From positions 1 through 29,155 of the forward strand of contig MDYQ01000298.1 in NCBI GenBank assembly GCA_003024175.1: a DNA stretch of 29,155 nucleotides. The letters run 5' to 3'. Below, piece after piece: positions 19,003-28,789 of this stretch (position 1 is the first letter of the stretch; every line of letters starts with the position of its first letter). The notes under the pieces were generated by a model. It was not told where the DNA came from and ran no database searches. It was given only the letters and a program-made list of their open reading frames with translations. A program made the translations under genes and the position numbers. The stretch is from Planoprotostelium fungivorum. Lineage: Eukaryota > Evosea > Variosea > Cavosteliida > Cavosteliaceae.

Positions 19003-20561
19003 ATGTCTTCCAGCCAGACTCCTGAATCGAAAAAGCTCACCCAGAGTGAGTCTCTTGGCTTTAGTAGATCTCATCTTTTCAACTTTGTTTCATCGTCTGA
19101 AGACAATTTCAGCTGTGACCGCTCCTCCAGCCAGATGGAAGGATTTTGTCTCTGGAATCGTCGGAGGTAATACAGAATCGTGATAGACTTCCATCTCATT
19201 GCATCCAGGTGCCTCTCTGGTAGTCGCTGGACACCCTCTCGATACCGTGAGAGAACACAACCATCTGACCTTGGTGATTGACACAATTACAGTTGAAGGT
19301 TCGCATGCAGACCATGCCCAAGCCTCTCCCAGGACAACCACCTCTCTACAAAAACGCCGTCGATTGTTTCTTGAAGACAGTTAAAATCGATGGTTTCTTC
19401 GGTTTATACAAGGGAATGAGCTCTCCTCTGACGGGTGAACCATCCTTCTCCACATCCTCTCCTGAAGATCATCATCATCATAATCACATTCAATCACATC
19501 ACTCGATAGAACCTTCTTCGTGAACTCAAACGAAACAGGAGTGCCACCTCTGTACGCTATCGTCTTCGGAGCTTACGGATGGTCCAAGAGTCTGTTCACC
19601 AAGCCCATCGGAAAGGATGTTCTCTCCGTACCTCAGATCTTCTGGGCCGGTTGTGTCACTGGTGTCGCCACCACTGTGAGACATCCTCTCATCTACCTCA
19701 TCCATCTCATCCATCTCATCCTCTATCTCATCATCCGTCTCTCATTCTCTGTCTCTCATCCTCTGTCATCGTCTTCTCCCTCATCCGAAAGAATAAAACA
19801 CAAAACAGAATAAAATGATAACCCTCCACAGTTCATCACGACACCCATCGAACTCGTCAAGGCCAGACTCCAAGTCCAGAGCGGCAGCAACATCCAATTC
19901 AAAGGTCCCGTGGACTGTGGAAAGCAAATCTTCGCGGTAAGCCACACTATAGAGAAAGACGACTCACACTTGTCAGAGAGAAGGAACGAGAGGCCTCTTT
20001 AGAGGTTTCGTTGCGACGCTGTGGAGAGACGTGCCTGGCTCTGGTGCTTACTTTGCCGCGTACGAGTTGGTGAAGAGGTCTTTCATTCCTGAGGGAGGAT
20101 CTGCTGCTGATCTCAAGTCGTGGCATCTTCTGTTGGCTGGAGGTGAAGACTTTTCATTCTCCTCTTCTGTATTCTCTTCTGTTCTCTGTTCTCTCTTCTC
20201 TCTTCTCTCTTCTCTCTTCTCTCTTCTCTCTTCTCTCTTCTCTCTTCTCTTCTCTCTTCTCTTTCTCCTCTATTGAAGAGAAGCAACTTGTTAAGTCTCT
20301 TTAGGTTCCGCCGGAGTTGCCAACTGGCTCGCCGTGTTCCCCATCGACGTGGTCAAGTCTGTCATCCAGACAGATCTCAACAACACCTACGCCTCTGGCC
20401 ACAGAGGCATGATCCAGTGCGCGAAGAACATCATCGCACACAACGGTGTCGCCGGTCTCTTCCGTGGAATCGGCCCCGCCCTCTTGAGATCTTTTCCCGC
20501 CAACGCCGCTTGCTTCTTGGCCGTAGAGAAGACCATGCAGTTCCTCAACAGAACGTTTTAA
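19003..20561 (+). CDS. Mitochondrial carrier (SLC25), acylcarnitine/BOU/YMC-like
   Basis: Inner-membrane solute carrier. Eight exons (19003-19045, 19113-19166, 19209-19246, 19293-19434, 19539-19675, 19832-19936, 19977-20142, 20305-20561) sum to 942 nt, giving 313 residues. Three repeats of about 100 residues each carry the signature: PLDTLKVRMQ (42-51), [10 protein letters not shown] (143-152) and [10 protein letters not shown] (241-250). The C-terminal [14 protein letters not shown] stretch resembles carnitine/acylcarnitine, plant BOU and yeast YMC carriers; the substrate cannot be settled from this. An in-frame upstream extension (33 codons from 18904) exists, but ATG at 19003 gives the usual carrier length. 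Exons 1-5 are duplicated at 710-1. Intron 7 and the 3' flank contain simple repeats. Confidence 0.92.
19680..19775 (+). repeat. CATCTCATC-rich low-complexity tract in carrier intron 5
   Basis: Degenerate CTCATC/CATCTC units form the pyrimidine-rich body of a 156-nt intron, long for this window. The left arm terminates inside its mirror image at position 1. Confidence 0.7.
20185..20265 (+). repeat. TCTCTTC microsatellite in carrier intron 7
   Basis: About ten 7-bp TCTCTTC units with few interruptions make up most of intron 7 (20143-20304). The tract is all pyrimidine on the coding strand and sits upstream of the splice acceptor, so it does not harm splicing but makes this intron unusually long. 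Confidence 0.9.
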
Positions 20562-20564
20562 AGA

Positions 20565-20623
20565 GGTTTTATTTGGTTTTATTTAGTTTTATTTGGTTTT
20601 ATTTGGTTTTATTTGGTTTTATT
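20565..20623 (+). repeat. GGTTTTATTT tandem repeat just after the carrier stop
   Basis: Six copies of a 10-bp GGTTTTATTT unit (one reads AGTTTTATTT) start four bases after the TAA stop. It would lie in the 3' UTR. No function is evident. Confidence 0.9.
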
Positions 20624-20756
20624 CAATTGTGGATTGACGTACGAAGGAAGAGTTGCCAGAGAGTTCTTTCTGGGAGACAAGGAGATGACACGCTGTTGTA
20701 GAGGAGGGTGACGGAATCAGAGAGACAACTCGTCAGATCGCAAGGACCCACGCAGC

Positions 20757-22322
20757 ATGAAGACGTTCCTTCTGTTGGCTCTCATCGCGACCGCTCTTGC
20801 CGCTGGAAAGCGAGGTGATGGGAGGTATTCAGTCGTATGATTCTGATGATATCGCGTAGGACTCCCCATTGGAAGTCCCTTTCAGGTATCCACGGACCTG
20901 AAGTTGTTCGAAACGAATGCCATCAGTTGGATGTATAACTGGGGTACCAATTCCCCCGCCAACAGCTCCTCCATCCAGTTCATCCCCATGCAGTGGAACG
21001 ATAAGGGAATCGAACAACTCGAGGTGACATCTCCCCCTCTTCATTTCTATCATTCCCAGTCTCACCTTCCATCAGTCTAAAGTGCTGGCCACCTGCTCCA
21101 ACTATGTCTTGGGTTTCAACGAGCCCGATCTTCAAGCTCAAGCCGGAATGACGCCCGCTCATTCCTGCGACCTGTGGAAACAATACATCAGACCTCTGAA
21201 AGAGAAGTACGGAATCAAATTGGGCCTTCCCGTCGTCACCAATGGAGGGCAAAAGTGGCTCGCAGACTTCATGTCCCTCTGCCCCGATCACAATGCAGAC
21301 TTCCTCCCCCTCCACTGGTATGGGCAGTACATGGGAGACATCACATGGTACATTGGAAGCGTCCACGAGAAGTATCCCAACCTTCCCATCTGGATCACAG
21401 AGTATGCATCCGTCTCGAAGGATGCCAATGAGGTCGTCAAGTTTGCCAAAGAGTCCATGGCCTACCTGGAGTCTCTCCCCTGGGTAGAGAGGGTGAGTTC
21501 ACTTCTCAACACGATCATCTCACCATGATGCAGTACGCATGGTTCGGAACATGGAGAACCAACAGCGATTGGCGTAAGTGACACTCTCATCACCTTCATC
21601 CTCATCACCTCCATCATCATCATCTGACTCCGACAGCCGTCGCCACTCTCACTTCTGACGGAAAGCTCTCCGCCGTCGGTCAAGCTTACTTAGACACCCC
21701 CTACAACAACACCGTCACCCTCACCTATCGATGCGGTAACAAACCAACCACATCTACCGTGAAGCCAACCACATCTACCGCGAAGCCAACCACATCTACC
21801 GTGAAGCCAACCACATCTACCGTGAAGCCAACCACATCTACCTTGAAGCCAACCACTTCTACCGTGAAGCCAACCACTTCCAGCGTGACCCCCACTACTG
21901 GCGTTCCAGCAGACGCCAAAATCACCATCACATCATCATCGGGCCTCAACGTCTACGTCGATTCGGACAAACAGCTGAGGGCTGAGAAGAACCAAACCGG
22001 CACCGTCTTCCTCTTAAAGTGGCACGACCAGACCTCCATGTCCATCGTGCATGCGAGCAGTGGACAGTTTGTGTCGGCCGAGAGTGGAGGAAGGAGACCT
22101 CTCATTGCCAACCGTCAATCTGCTTCTACTTGGGAGAAGTTCTGGATCACGAGAACGGAAGGTGATGATGATGATGGAGGGGACGTCTAAAGAGGTGCAG
22201 GTCGAGTGTCTCTCAAGTCGTGGGCCAACGGAAGGTTTGTGGCGGTTCAGAACGACGGATACTTGTTGGCTGATGACACGTCCATCGCGGTCGGCTCCCT
22301 CTTCTCTTTCAAGTACTTGTGA
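20757..22322 (+). CDS. Secreted GH128-like endo-beta-1,3-glucanase with Thr-rich linker
   Basis: Six exons (20757-20814, 20860-21023, 21076-21492, 21534-21573, 21637-22161, 22201-22322) sum to 1326 nt, giving 441 residues. It opens with a signal peptide (MKTFLLLALIATALAAG). Residues about 20-235 are an Asl1/GH128-type TIM-barrel: NEPD with E90 as likely acid/base, HWYG (154-157), and WITEYA with E183 as likely nucleophile. A linker of seven KPTTSTV-type units follows. The last 130 residues look like a beta-trefoil of the fascin/ricin type (LNVYVDSDKQLRAEK, GRFVAVQNDGYLLADD), perhaps carbohydrate binding. Substrate would be beta-1,3-glucan of fungal or algal walls, fitting a predatory amoeba, or its own cyst wall; this is inferred. 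Confidence 0.87.
21741..21887 (+). repeat. Seven tandem 21-bp units encoding KPTTSTV
   Basis: Seven in-frame 21-bp repeats encode KPTTSTV with single substitutions (A, L or S), then a degenerate TPTTG unit. It forms a mucin-like, probably O-glycosylated linker between the glucanase and trefoil domains. Nucleotide identity among units is high, so copy number probably varies. Confidence 0.92.
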
Positions 22323-22561
22323 TGAGATGAAAATCTCTCAAATAAAAGACGAAAAGTCGTTTGTCGTCTCTATTGGTACAATAGCGAGGAGAACATCCAC
22401 TGATCGTGGTCATAGAGATAAAAAGTCCAAAAGAGTCTGAAGATCGTAAGACATGACCCATGCGTTTGAGAGATGTACGTGAGAAGATCTAAATAAGTTC
22501 TCAAGGAATGAAATGTCGTAATCTGGGAGTAGAAGACGAGAACACTCGAGGTTTATCTTTC

Positions 22562-23308
22562 TCAAGCGCGGGTTAAACCGTACACCGACATGAGGCACAA
22601 TAGTGGCCGTGTGATCTTATGACCATGAGGGCAAGTACCGTAGTGGTATGGATATCCAGCTACGACTGTCGTTGTAACTGGCTTGTTCGCGAGCTTCTGT
22701 ATCTCCATGTCCCTCTGGTGATCCTTCTCCATCTGCTCCAACTTGTTTTGTAATTCCTTCAGTTTGAATTCGTGCACTTGATCGTTGAGTGCCTTTGAGA
22801 TGGAATCCTGTATGTACTGCTTGGTCTTCAAGTCGTGGAGTTTCTGTTTCATCTTGCCGTCGCGCATCTTTTGTTGCATGACCGCGATATCCTCAACGCA
22901 TGAGTGACGGTCGGCTGTCGTACCACAGTTCACCTTTCCGTGGTCCTTCGACTTGTTAGAGAGCTTGGCCAACTGCTTGCCCTCTTGCTTGTCTTGCTTT
23001 TGCACCACTAAAGCATTCGAAGGTGTCGCTGCAGTGCGTTTCTTGCTTTGATAAGCACGGATGGCTCCCAGGTTCTCCTGGTTGAGCATGCTCTGGTCCA
23101 GGAGGTGCTCGTGCTGGCAGTCATTTCCCCTGTTGCAGCGGCCTACCATGTGGTGGCTACACATGCTCGACGAAGATTGGTTGATCTGATGGACTGTATT
23201 GTGAGGATCTTGAACGGAGTCGTTCAGGTGATCGACGGAGAGATCGTGCTCTTCATGGCAAGGATTTCCCTTGCAGTTGCCAAAGACGTGATAGAAGCAG
23301 ATGGTCAT
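22562..23308 (-). CDS. Two-finger CCCH zinc-finger protein with coiled coil
   Basis: Single exon, 248 residues, ATG at 23308. Two CCCH fingers lie at the N-terminus: a C-x7-C-x4-C-x3-H finger (CFYHVFGNCKGNPCHEEH, residues 4-21) and a C-x7-C-x5-C-x3-H finger (CSHHMVGRCNRGNDCQHEH, about 49-67). CCCH fingers usually bind single-stranded RNA. Residues about 140-205 are Lys/Glu/Gln-rich with heptad-like spacing (FKLKELQNKLEQMEKDHQRD), likely a coiled coil for dimerising. The C-terminus has Tyr/His/Cys residues but no finger I recognise. It is transcribed away from the J-domain gene, with only 45 bp between start codons. No introns, unlike most neighbours. Confidence 0.85.
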   Translation of the reverse strand: MTICFYHVFGNCKGNPCHEEHDLSVDHLNDSVQDPHNTVHQINQSSSSMCSHHMVGRCNRGNDCQHEHLLDQSMLNQENLGAIRAYQSKKRTAATPSNALVVQKQDKQEGKQLAKLSNKSKDHGKVNCGTTADRHSCVEDIAVMQQKMRDGKMKQKLHDLKTKQYIQDSISKALNDQVHEFKLKELQNKLEQMEKDHQRDMEIQKLANKPVTTTVVAGYPYHYGTCPHGHKITRPLLCLMSVYGLTRA

Positions 23309-23353
23309 GAGTTGGTGAGGGTTCTAGTAAGAATGAAAGACTCTCCTGTTTGA
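23309..23353. promoter_or_regulatory. 45-bp gap between divergent start codons
   Basis: The CCCH gene (minus) and the J-domain gene (plus) start 45 bp apart. Promoters must either share this gap or extend into each other's coding sequence, unless the true J-gene start is downstream. No core motif is evident. Confidence 0.5.
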
Positions 23354-24418
23354 ATGGATCCAAACCAAGTACCCAATTCAGACGAAACAGTCTCCCGGGT
23401 AGCAAGTTCATATCCTTTATCCACCTTGGGTCATTTCATTGTCTTAGCCTTCCTCATTTTATTCCTCGACATGCAGAAGACCCACTACGAGCTTCTGGGC
23501 GTCGGTCGCAATGTAAAGAGGGACGAGATCGTCAAGGCTTTCAGAGAGCAATCCAGACGAGCCACGTGGACAAAGGAGGGGACCCTCAAGACAACTGCCG
23601 ACTCAATGAGGCATATCAAGTCCTATCGGACGTAGAGAGGAGGAGGATATACGATGAATCGCTGTCTCCGAAGCCCACCTCGTCTTCGTCTTCTCCGTCC
23701 ACCGTCTGCGAGAGCGACGAAGAGGATGACATCTTCGATCTCCCACCTCAAGAGAGGACGTCACACAAAGATGAGGAGCTACGCCGACAGGAAAAGAGGT
23801 TGAAAGACAAGTTGAAGGAGTACGAGCGAGAAGCCAAGTGAGTCACCGGAAACAGCGAATCTGAACTCTGCAAGGAAAGCTCGAGATGAACAAGAGGCAG
23901 AGAGGAAAGACAGGGAGTTGAAAGCGGCTCAGTCGTGGAGGTCGCACACCTTTGCAGCTCCCCCATACCCCTTCTCACCCGTCTATTATCCACAGCAGAG
24001 CCACCCCACAAATTACGCTTCACATCATGGACCAAGCCATCACCATCCTTCTTATTCTCACCACACGTCATCTTACTATCCTCATTCGGCCTATCGTCAT
24101 CCAGCACCCTACTATCAAACAGAACCCAACTATCTGCCTCCCCCCAACCAACATCACTCGAACTACGGCCCACCCCAGAATCAAGCACCACCTACGGTCA
24201 CCCTCTCTTTCTGTGGGCCCGAAAGTTCAAACAAGGTCTACTATAGAGAGGTGGCTGTTGTTATCTCGGTAGATCGGCTGTTAAAGGAGCTCTGTGAATA
24301 TCACAAGAAGGACCCAAAGAAATACGAGCTGTGCTACGAGGGGAGATCTCTATTCGGGGGGGACCCAGTACCGCTAAGCTTCCATGAGAAGGTGCTCGTT
24401 ATAAAGAAGCGCAGTTGA
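23354..24418 (+). CDS. J-domain protein with His/Pro/Tyr-rich region; apparent frameshift
   Basis: Likely exons 23354-23398, 23477-23837 and from about 23875 to the stop at 24416-24418. The J-domain starts with THYELLGVGRNVKRDEIVKA in one frame and continues as HVDKGGDPQDNCRLNEAYQV, then LSDVERRRIYDESL, in the next frame; joining them needs one extra base near 23545-23575 and no GT-AG intron fits there. The usual HPD tripeptide, needed to stimulate Hsp70 ATPase, reads HVD. An acidic/Ser stretch and a charged helix (EELRRQEKRLKDKLKEYERE) follow, then a His/Tyr/Pro-rich low-complexity region. The last 75 residues (VTLSFCG...KVLVIKKRS) look like a small alpha/beta fold, possibly ubiquitin-like. 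An alternative start at 23474 removes exon 1. Either a sequencing error or a broken gene. Confidence 0.65.
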
Positions 24419-24596
24419 TGTCACCCACTCGATCGTGTTCCAAACTTGAGTCCATTCATTGATGTCCATCACGATGAACGACCAACAATCAACTCACGTG
24501 ACTTGTGAGACCCTCTCGTGTCAATTCTCTGAATTTATTTCTTCAATACAAATCTCGATGAAACCTCAAACGTTCGCAAGCTGTGACTCTCTCTTC

Positions 24597-25818
24597 TCAG
24601 TGAACAATGTCTAACAGTTGGTTGAGCCAGCGCTTGGTGGTCATGTCGTCCTTCAGATAGTTATCGAACGTTCCATTTCGGAAGGCTTCGGGCATGCACA
24701 ACTTGAGAGCTTCTCTCGATCTGTGATGCAAATCAGCATGTGATTATGCATGATGTCTTCTCACTTTGGGTGGTCAGACAACCTCAAGTAACATCTAACG
24801 GTGTGTTTCAAGAGTCTCTGAGAGGGTTGCTCGACGAGCATGGAGATCATGTTGGACAGAACTGTCGAAACAGCGTAGAACCTCTCGTAAGTTGCACAGA
24901 TGTAGGCCAGACCCATGTCATCTAAGAGGATCTTCTGCACGATGAAAGTGGCGACCGTCTTAGACAATTCACTTCCCGTTTCCATGATCCTGAGACACAA
25001 TGGGATGATCTCGGTTTGGAGGAGGAAGTTGATGACTTCGGAATCGTCCATCTGTAACATCTTCAGTTTCTCTGAGGAGATGGATGTCGTGCGTTACCTT
25101 GACTAGAGCACCGATTACACCGAGGGAAGTTAATCTCAGGTATTCAAATGGGCGTGTTTTGCTTGTCGTATTCAAAAATGGATACAGATAGAGAGGTATG
25201 TGAGCTGGGACGGTCAACAACTCATTCGGAAATGGAAGATATGGAAGACATCTCATTTGTAATGGATTTGGTTAGAGATAGGATCTGCTCACCACTCAAG
25301 AACAGAGAGCGTGTGTCAGAGTGTGATGCCACACATTGCAAGAGAGCTAAAGCATTACATACCCTGTTAAACGTTACTAAGGGGTTTGAATACGTGGAAT
25401 GGTGTGTCTGTGAGATACCTATTTGAGGCGGGAGCCTTCAGCTTTGGCGGAGACAGAAGAGGGTATATGGATACAATCTCTTGTAGTAGACAGGCAATTG
25501 TTCCAAAAGAACTCCACAATATGGGAGCGAGATCTGGAACAATCTCCCTCTTCTTGCTGAAAGAAACATTAAGATGATGTGACATTCGATATGGGGTAAT
25601 ATGAGTCACCTCAGATCTAACAGAGCGGTTTCTCTCTTATCTGGGTTGGTCAGCTCGTGAACTAACGTCCAAATCTGCGCCAAATCGTGCCTCTCTGGCC
25701 TATGATCCGCATGGACGTAGGGGTTCGATATTCCACTCGACATCTGCCCCGCAGACAGTAGACCCCCGCCCATGTTGAAGCCTCCGCTCAACATTCCTTG
25801 CAATAGATTTGGATTCAT
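24597..25818 (-). CDS. CNOT9: CNOT9 / Rcd1, CCR4-NOT complex subunit
   Basis: Armadillo-repeat scaffold of the CCR4-NOT mRNA deadenylase. Six exons on the minus strand (25818-25610, 25556-25419, 25363-25293, 25204-25098, 25051-24765, 24720-24597) sum to 936 nt, giving 311 residues. Family landmarks are very well kept: [108 protein letters not shown] and [10 protein letters not shown]. Before the core is a short Gly/Met-rich N-terminus ([15 protein letters not shown]). ATG at 25818 is chosen because upstream in-frame sequence has no family similarity. The human protein is about 299 residues, so this is full length. Confidence 0.96.
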
Positions 25819-25943
25819 GATATGAGGTCCTGATCTTGTTGGCTTTTTGCCACGAAAAACGTCCGGTACAAATATTTGTACCCAACGGCGTGGAAACAAA
25901 AACTCGACACAAACATGATGTCCATCGCGTGTATTAATATAGA

Positions 25944-27295
25944 TTAGACGTGGCCCCATGGACTACCCAGACCTTGAAGGAAGAGCTCGAGGGGCTTGGT
26001 CAAGCTTCCGGGGTCCTCCACACAAGACAAGTCTCCCGTGTTTGGAATCTGATGGAAGATGAGACGTTGGACGTCTACAGGACTTCACCTCCAGCTTGCT
26101 TCTCAATGTGGGATCGAAGAGATGGAAAGAATCGAAGGTGGCTGTGACATGATGGCCGTCTCTACCTACGATGACAAAGACGTGGAATCTGTGGGAGTTC
26201 AGTCTCGATTTTATTTCATTTTATTGTTTCATGATCGACTCACGTGATGTCACCCAGGTTCTTGTTGATCTTACGGCTGTTCATCTTCAGTGATCGATGT
26301 CTCCATGAAGAACAGACGAGATGTTCTATCATCGACGATGATGTCGATGGTGTCTGATGAGATAAGATTCTTCACCCAGAGAAGGAGTCGATGAACTGAG
26401 CCAAGTTGTTCGGGTTCAATTGGGCCAGTTGGACTTTATACTGAGCCACCAGATCTGGTGTCGTCTTGTAGGTATGCTGCATGCATTCAGTCTCGACATC
26501 GCAGATGACATGGTGTCTCACATCGCTGAACCATTTGTTCAAAAAGTGTCTAAGAACCAACTCGTTCATTCCTGCCTTCTGCAGGGCGATGCGGTCAGCC
26601 TGTGTCGTGTTTAGAGGATGATGCAGATGATACATGCATGTGACGTGGCGAGATGATGACAGTTGGGTCTTACATTTCCGATGATGTATTCGGTCCATCC
26701 TGGTTCTAAAGGATCCGAGTTGATCATGAGTAATCCAGCCATCGAAGATCTAAACTTGAGCTGCAGAAGAGGGTGAGTTTCAAAGATAACTCAAGTCGAC
26801 ATACACCGTAGTTCAACAAGAGAGTACCTCCAGCACCAACTCCTAAACCCAGGAAGGTGTTGATGCTTTCGCGATGAGTCAAAGAGGATGAAAACGAGAT
26901 CTCACTTGTGTTTACCGAGTTGGGCGTGAAGTTGGTTGAGAAGGTCATCAAACGAGGGAAACTCTCCGGGGTTGAGATCGGCATCATTGGCTGCCTGTCC
27001 TGGGTACTTGACGTGGTAGATACAGAAACGAGAGAAGATGGCTTTGTGTGGTTCGTAATCTAACAGTGGTCGAAAGGCTAATTCGGCTGTATCATTTTCA
27101 ATCGCACATTTCAGCTACATCAGAGAAACTCACTGCTGAGACCTACGTCAGGGGCAGCAACCAGAGCGGGTAGAGAGGGATCACCCTCCAGAATCAATTC
27201 CATCTGTGCCTTGTTGCTGAGACCTTCCTGGGATGAGATCAGCCAAGGACAGAATAACATGAGGGACGAACCTCCATAGCTTGTGAGGGATCCAT
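25944..27295 (-). CDS. NDRG-family alpha/beta-hydrolase-like protein
   Basis: Nine exons on the minus strand (27295-27272, 27227-27134, 27086-26906, 26865-26805, 26760-26674, 26599-26376, 26276-26244, 26188-26089, 26048-25944) sum to 909 nt, giving 302 residues. The alpha/beta-hydrolase-like NDRG pattern is visible: APDVGL in place of the HD(I/V)G(M/L) loop, HVKYPGQ matching H-V-D-A-PGQ, LGLGVGAGG at the nucleophile elbow with Gly/Ala where enzymes have Ser, GLLMINSDPLEPGWTE, NPNNLAQFIDSF, and a C-terminal EDPGSLTKPLELFLQGLG. NDRG proteins are non-catalytic and linked to trafficking, stress and differentiation. The protein is shorter and more divergent than human NDRGs (about 370 residues). 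Its stop lies about 125 bp from the CNOT9 start on the same strand. Confidence 0.85.
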
Positions 27296-27997
27296 CGTCG
27301 TCGTGTCCTTTGTGTTTGGTAGTTTGTGCCACGAGTAGAAGTAGCGTCTGCGGAATTTGGATGAGATTTCTCCTACCTCCCTAGTCAATGAGACTAAGCG
27401 GCGGTGTAACACTATCCCCTTTCAAATTGAACAAACGGTGAAGAACACCGTCACGGACGGCAACAGAAGAGTAGACGGTGTGTGACGGTAGTTCTTCGAT
27501 TGGCCACTTCTGATGTCCATCGAAATTGCTCTACAATCAAGTGAAGTTGTGCTCATCATAATCTTTATGTTCCTCGTGCACCACGACAGAGTCGGAGCGT
27601 GGATGTTAATCCTTAAGAGTTTTCTACGCTTCTTTCTGGAGTGTTGAAGATCGTCATATCGTCGTGTATCGTGTGGAGTTTATGATCGATGACGAGACGA
27701 CCAAGTTTCTGTGGGTGACACATCCGAAATTCACGAACACCTAATGACGCTCGCTTTCTTCGTGACGCCCCAGATCAAGCTGGCCGCCATCACGTGAGAA
27801 GTAGAGAATGAATGCGTGGGATTCATCCAGATCAACGCCTTCATTCCTTCAGAATATTCGGAGAAGAAGGAGTACAGGGTGAGGATCTTGACCGACTCAA
27901 TCGAGGGTGGCAGCTCTGAAGTGGAGATTCCAACTGTTATTTTATCTAGATATCAATCTGATGCAATGAAACAAGCTGAGATAGTTTGTTGCTCCAG
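27296..27997. other. No clear gene; possible fragment of an unknown plus-strand gene
   Basis: About 700 bp upstream of the NDRG gene and before the LTR-like repeat. On the plus strand, about 27641-27750 reads VEDRHIVVYRVEFMIDDETT followed by KFLWVTHPKFTNT, and about 27815-27990 reads VGFIQINAFIPSEYSEKKEY and on for about 35 residues. Short GT-AG introns could connect these, giving a gene interrupted by the repeat at 27998. I do not recognise the family and the model is weak. Confidence 0.3.
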
Positions 27998-28369
27998 TGT
28001 TATGACGCTACGTTGTAGAGAAGGAATATCGACGAGAAAAGGAATTGATTTAACGGTCTACAATTGTATTGTGTAATAAAAGGGGATTGTTCGAAGCCCA
28101 TCCAAAAGGAGAGGTCTCGTACACAAACTATCCAAGTTGCCCATCTTCGTGAATCCTTTGCCCTACTATCAAGAGTGAGATCATCCAACCATAACATCCT
28201 TCGAACCCATCTCCTTGATATCATATCTTCCATAAGGAAGGAAAAGGGAAAAGGGAGAAAGAGGATCGTCTCGAAAGAGAAGGGGTCAGCAGCGGATAAC
28301 ACCTGTCTTGTTGACACATCATCGGAAACATATTATCTTATCCATCACTTTGGGTAGAGAGAAAGCGGG
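27998..28369 (+). mobile_element. LTR-like direct repeat, copy 1
   Basis: From TGTTATGACGCTACG to about 28364-28369 this matches 28790-29155, offset 791-792 bp, with scattered substitutions and a diverged block near 28100-28180. It starts with TG and is followed immediately by a TGG-starting, PBS-like site. Length (about 370 bp) and layout fit a 5' LTR of a Ty3/Gypsy- or Copia-type retroelement. The right edge is uncertain by a few bases because copy 2 is cut by the window end. Confidence 0.6.
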
Positions 28370-28386
28370 TGGTGTCAGAATCGGGA
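28370..28386 (+). mobile_element. Primer-binding-site-like sequence
   Basis: TGGTGTCAGAATCGGGA begins with the TGG that pairs with tRNA CCA ends and sits 0-5 bp after the repeat, where a reverse-transcription primer site belongs. I cannot say which tRNA it fits. Confidence 0.45.
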
Positions 28387-28789
28387 TCGGAGGGATTCTA
28401 CTACGGATCGCCATCTAGTGATTGCACATCGGGCCCATTAGAACATCATAATCGACAGTAGCAGTGGTGGAACGTCCGCGTACATCTACCAATAACAACC
28501 ACGGCCCTGCCCATGGAACTGGGGGACGAGAGGATCGTAACGGTAGAAGAGATGATAGGGATCATCCACGCAACAATAGAAGGAACGATGACAACCGACG
28601 GAACGATCGCAGCGACAGAAACAATGCTTCCAAAGGTCGTAGACCCATGGGCACTCCAACAGGAATCCTTTACCTTTGGAAGGACGAACAAGGAGTGAAA
28701 CATGTCNCACGGCATCATGCCAAGGAAAGATCCCACGCTGTGACAAAGCCTACATCCAAGTGGTGGACAGAGATTTCGACCCTACAAGG
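28387..28789 (+). mobile_element. Short internal region between the repeats, with an N
   Basis: Only about 400 bp. One frame (from 28464) encodes a strikingly Arg/Asp/Asn-rich stretch (REDRNGRRDDRDHPRNNRRN) as in the tail of some Gag proteins, then runs to the repeat. The only N of the window (28707) lies here. No reverse transcriptase, integrase or protease motifs are present. Either an internally deleted element or two ends of a longer element merged by the assembler. Confidence 0.45.

Larger units (their letters stand above)
11133..19712. repeat. Right arm of the large imperfect palindrome
   Basis: Mirror partner of 1-9080. The inner boundary is set where homology to the ankyrin gene stops (about 11133, opposite about 9080), inside what would be its third exon. 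The outer boundary at 19712 is only where the left arm runs off the window, inside carrier intron 5. Sequence beyond 19712 has no partner in the window. The arm carries the complete carrier gene and complete copies of the cyclase and glycoprotein genes. Confidence 0.95.

Noticed and set aside
1-19712. Whole palindrome as a hairpin-adapter or chimeric-read artefact
   Set aside because: Arms diverge by several percent with indels over the inner 5 kb and differ in relic content, which a template-switch artefact would not produce. An assembly effect limited to the identical outer tracts remains possible.
20185-20265. CRISPR-like or telomere-like array
   Set aside because: The 7-bp pyrimidine units are contiguous without spacers and lie inside a spliced intron; a plain microsatellite.
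28085-28100. tRNA-like B-box (GTTCGAAGCCC) in both LTR-like repeats
   Set aside because: No matching A-box or cloverleaf could be built upstream, so a tRNA or tRNA-derived SINE is not supported.
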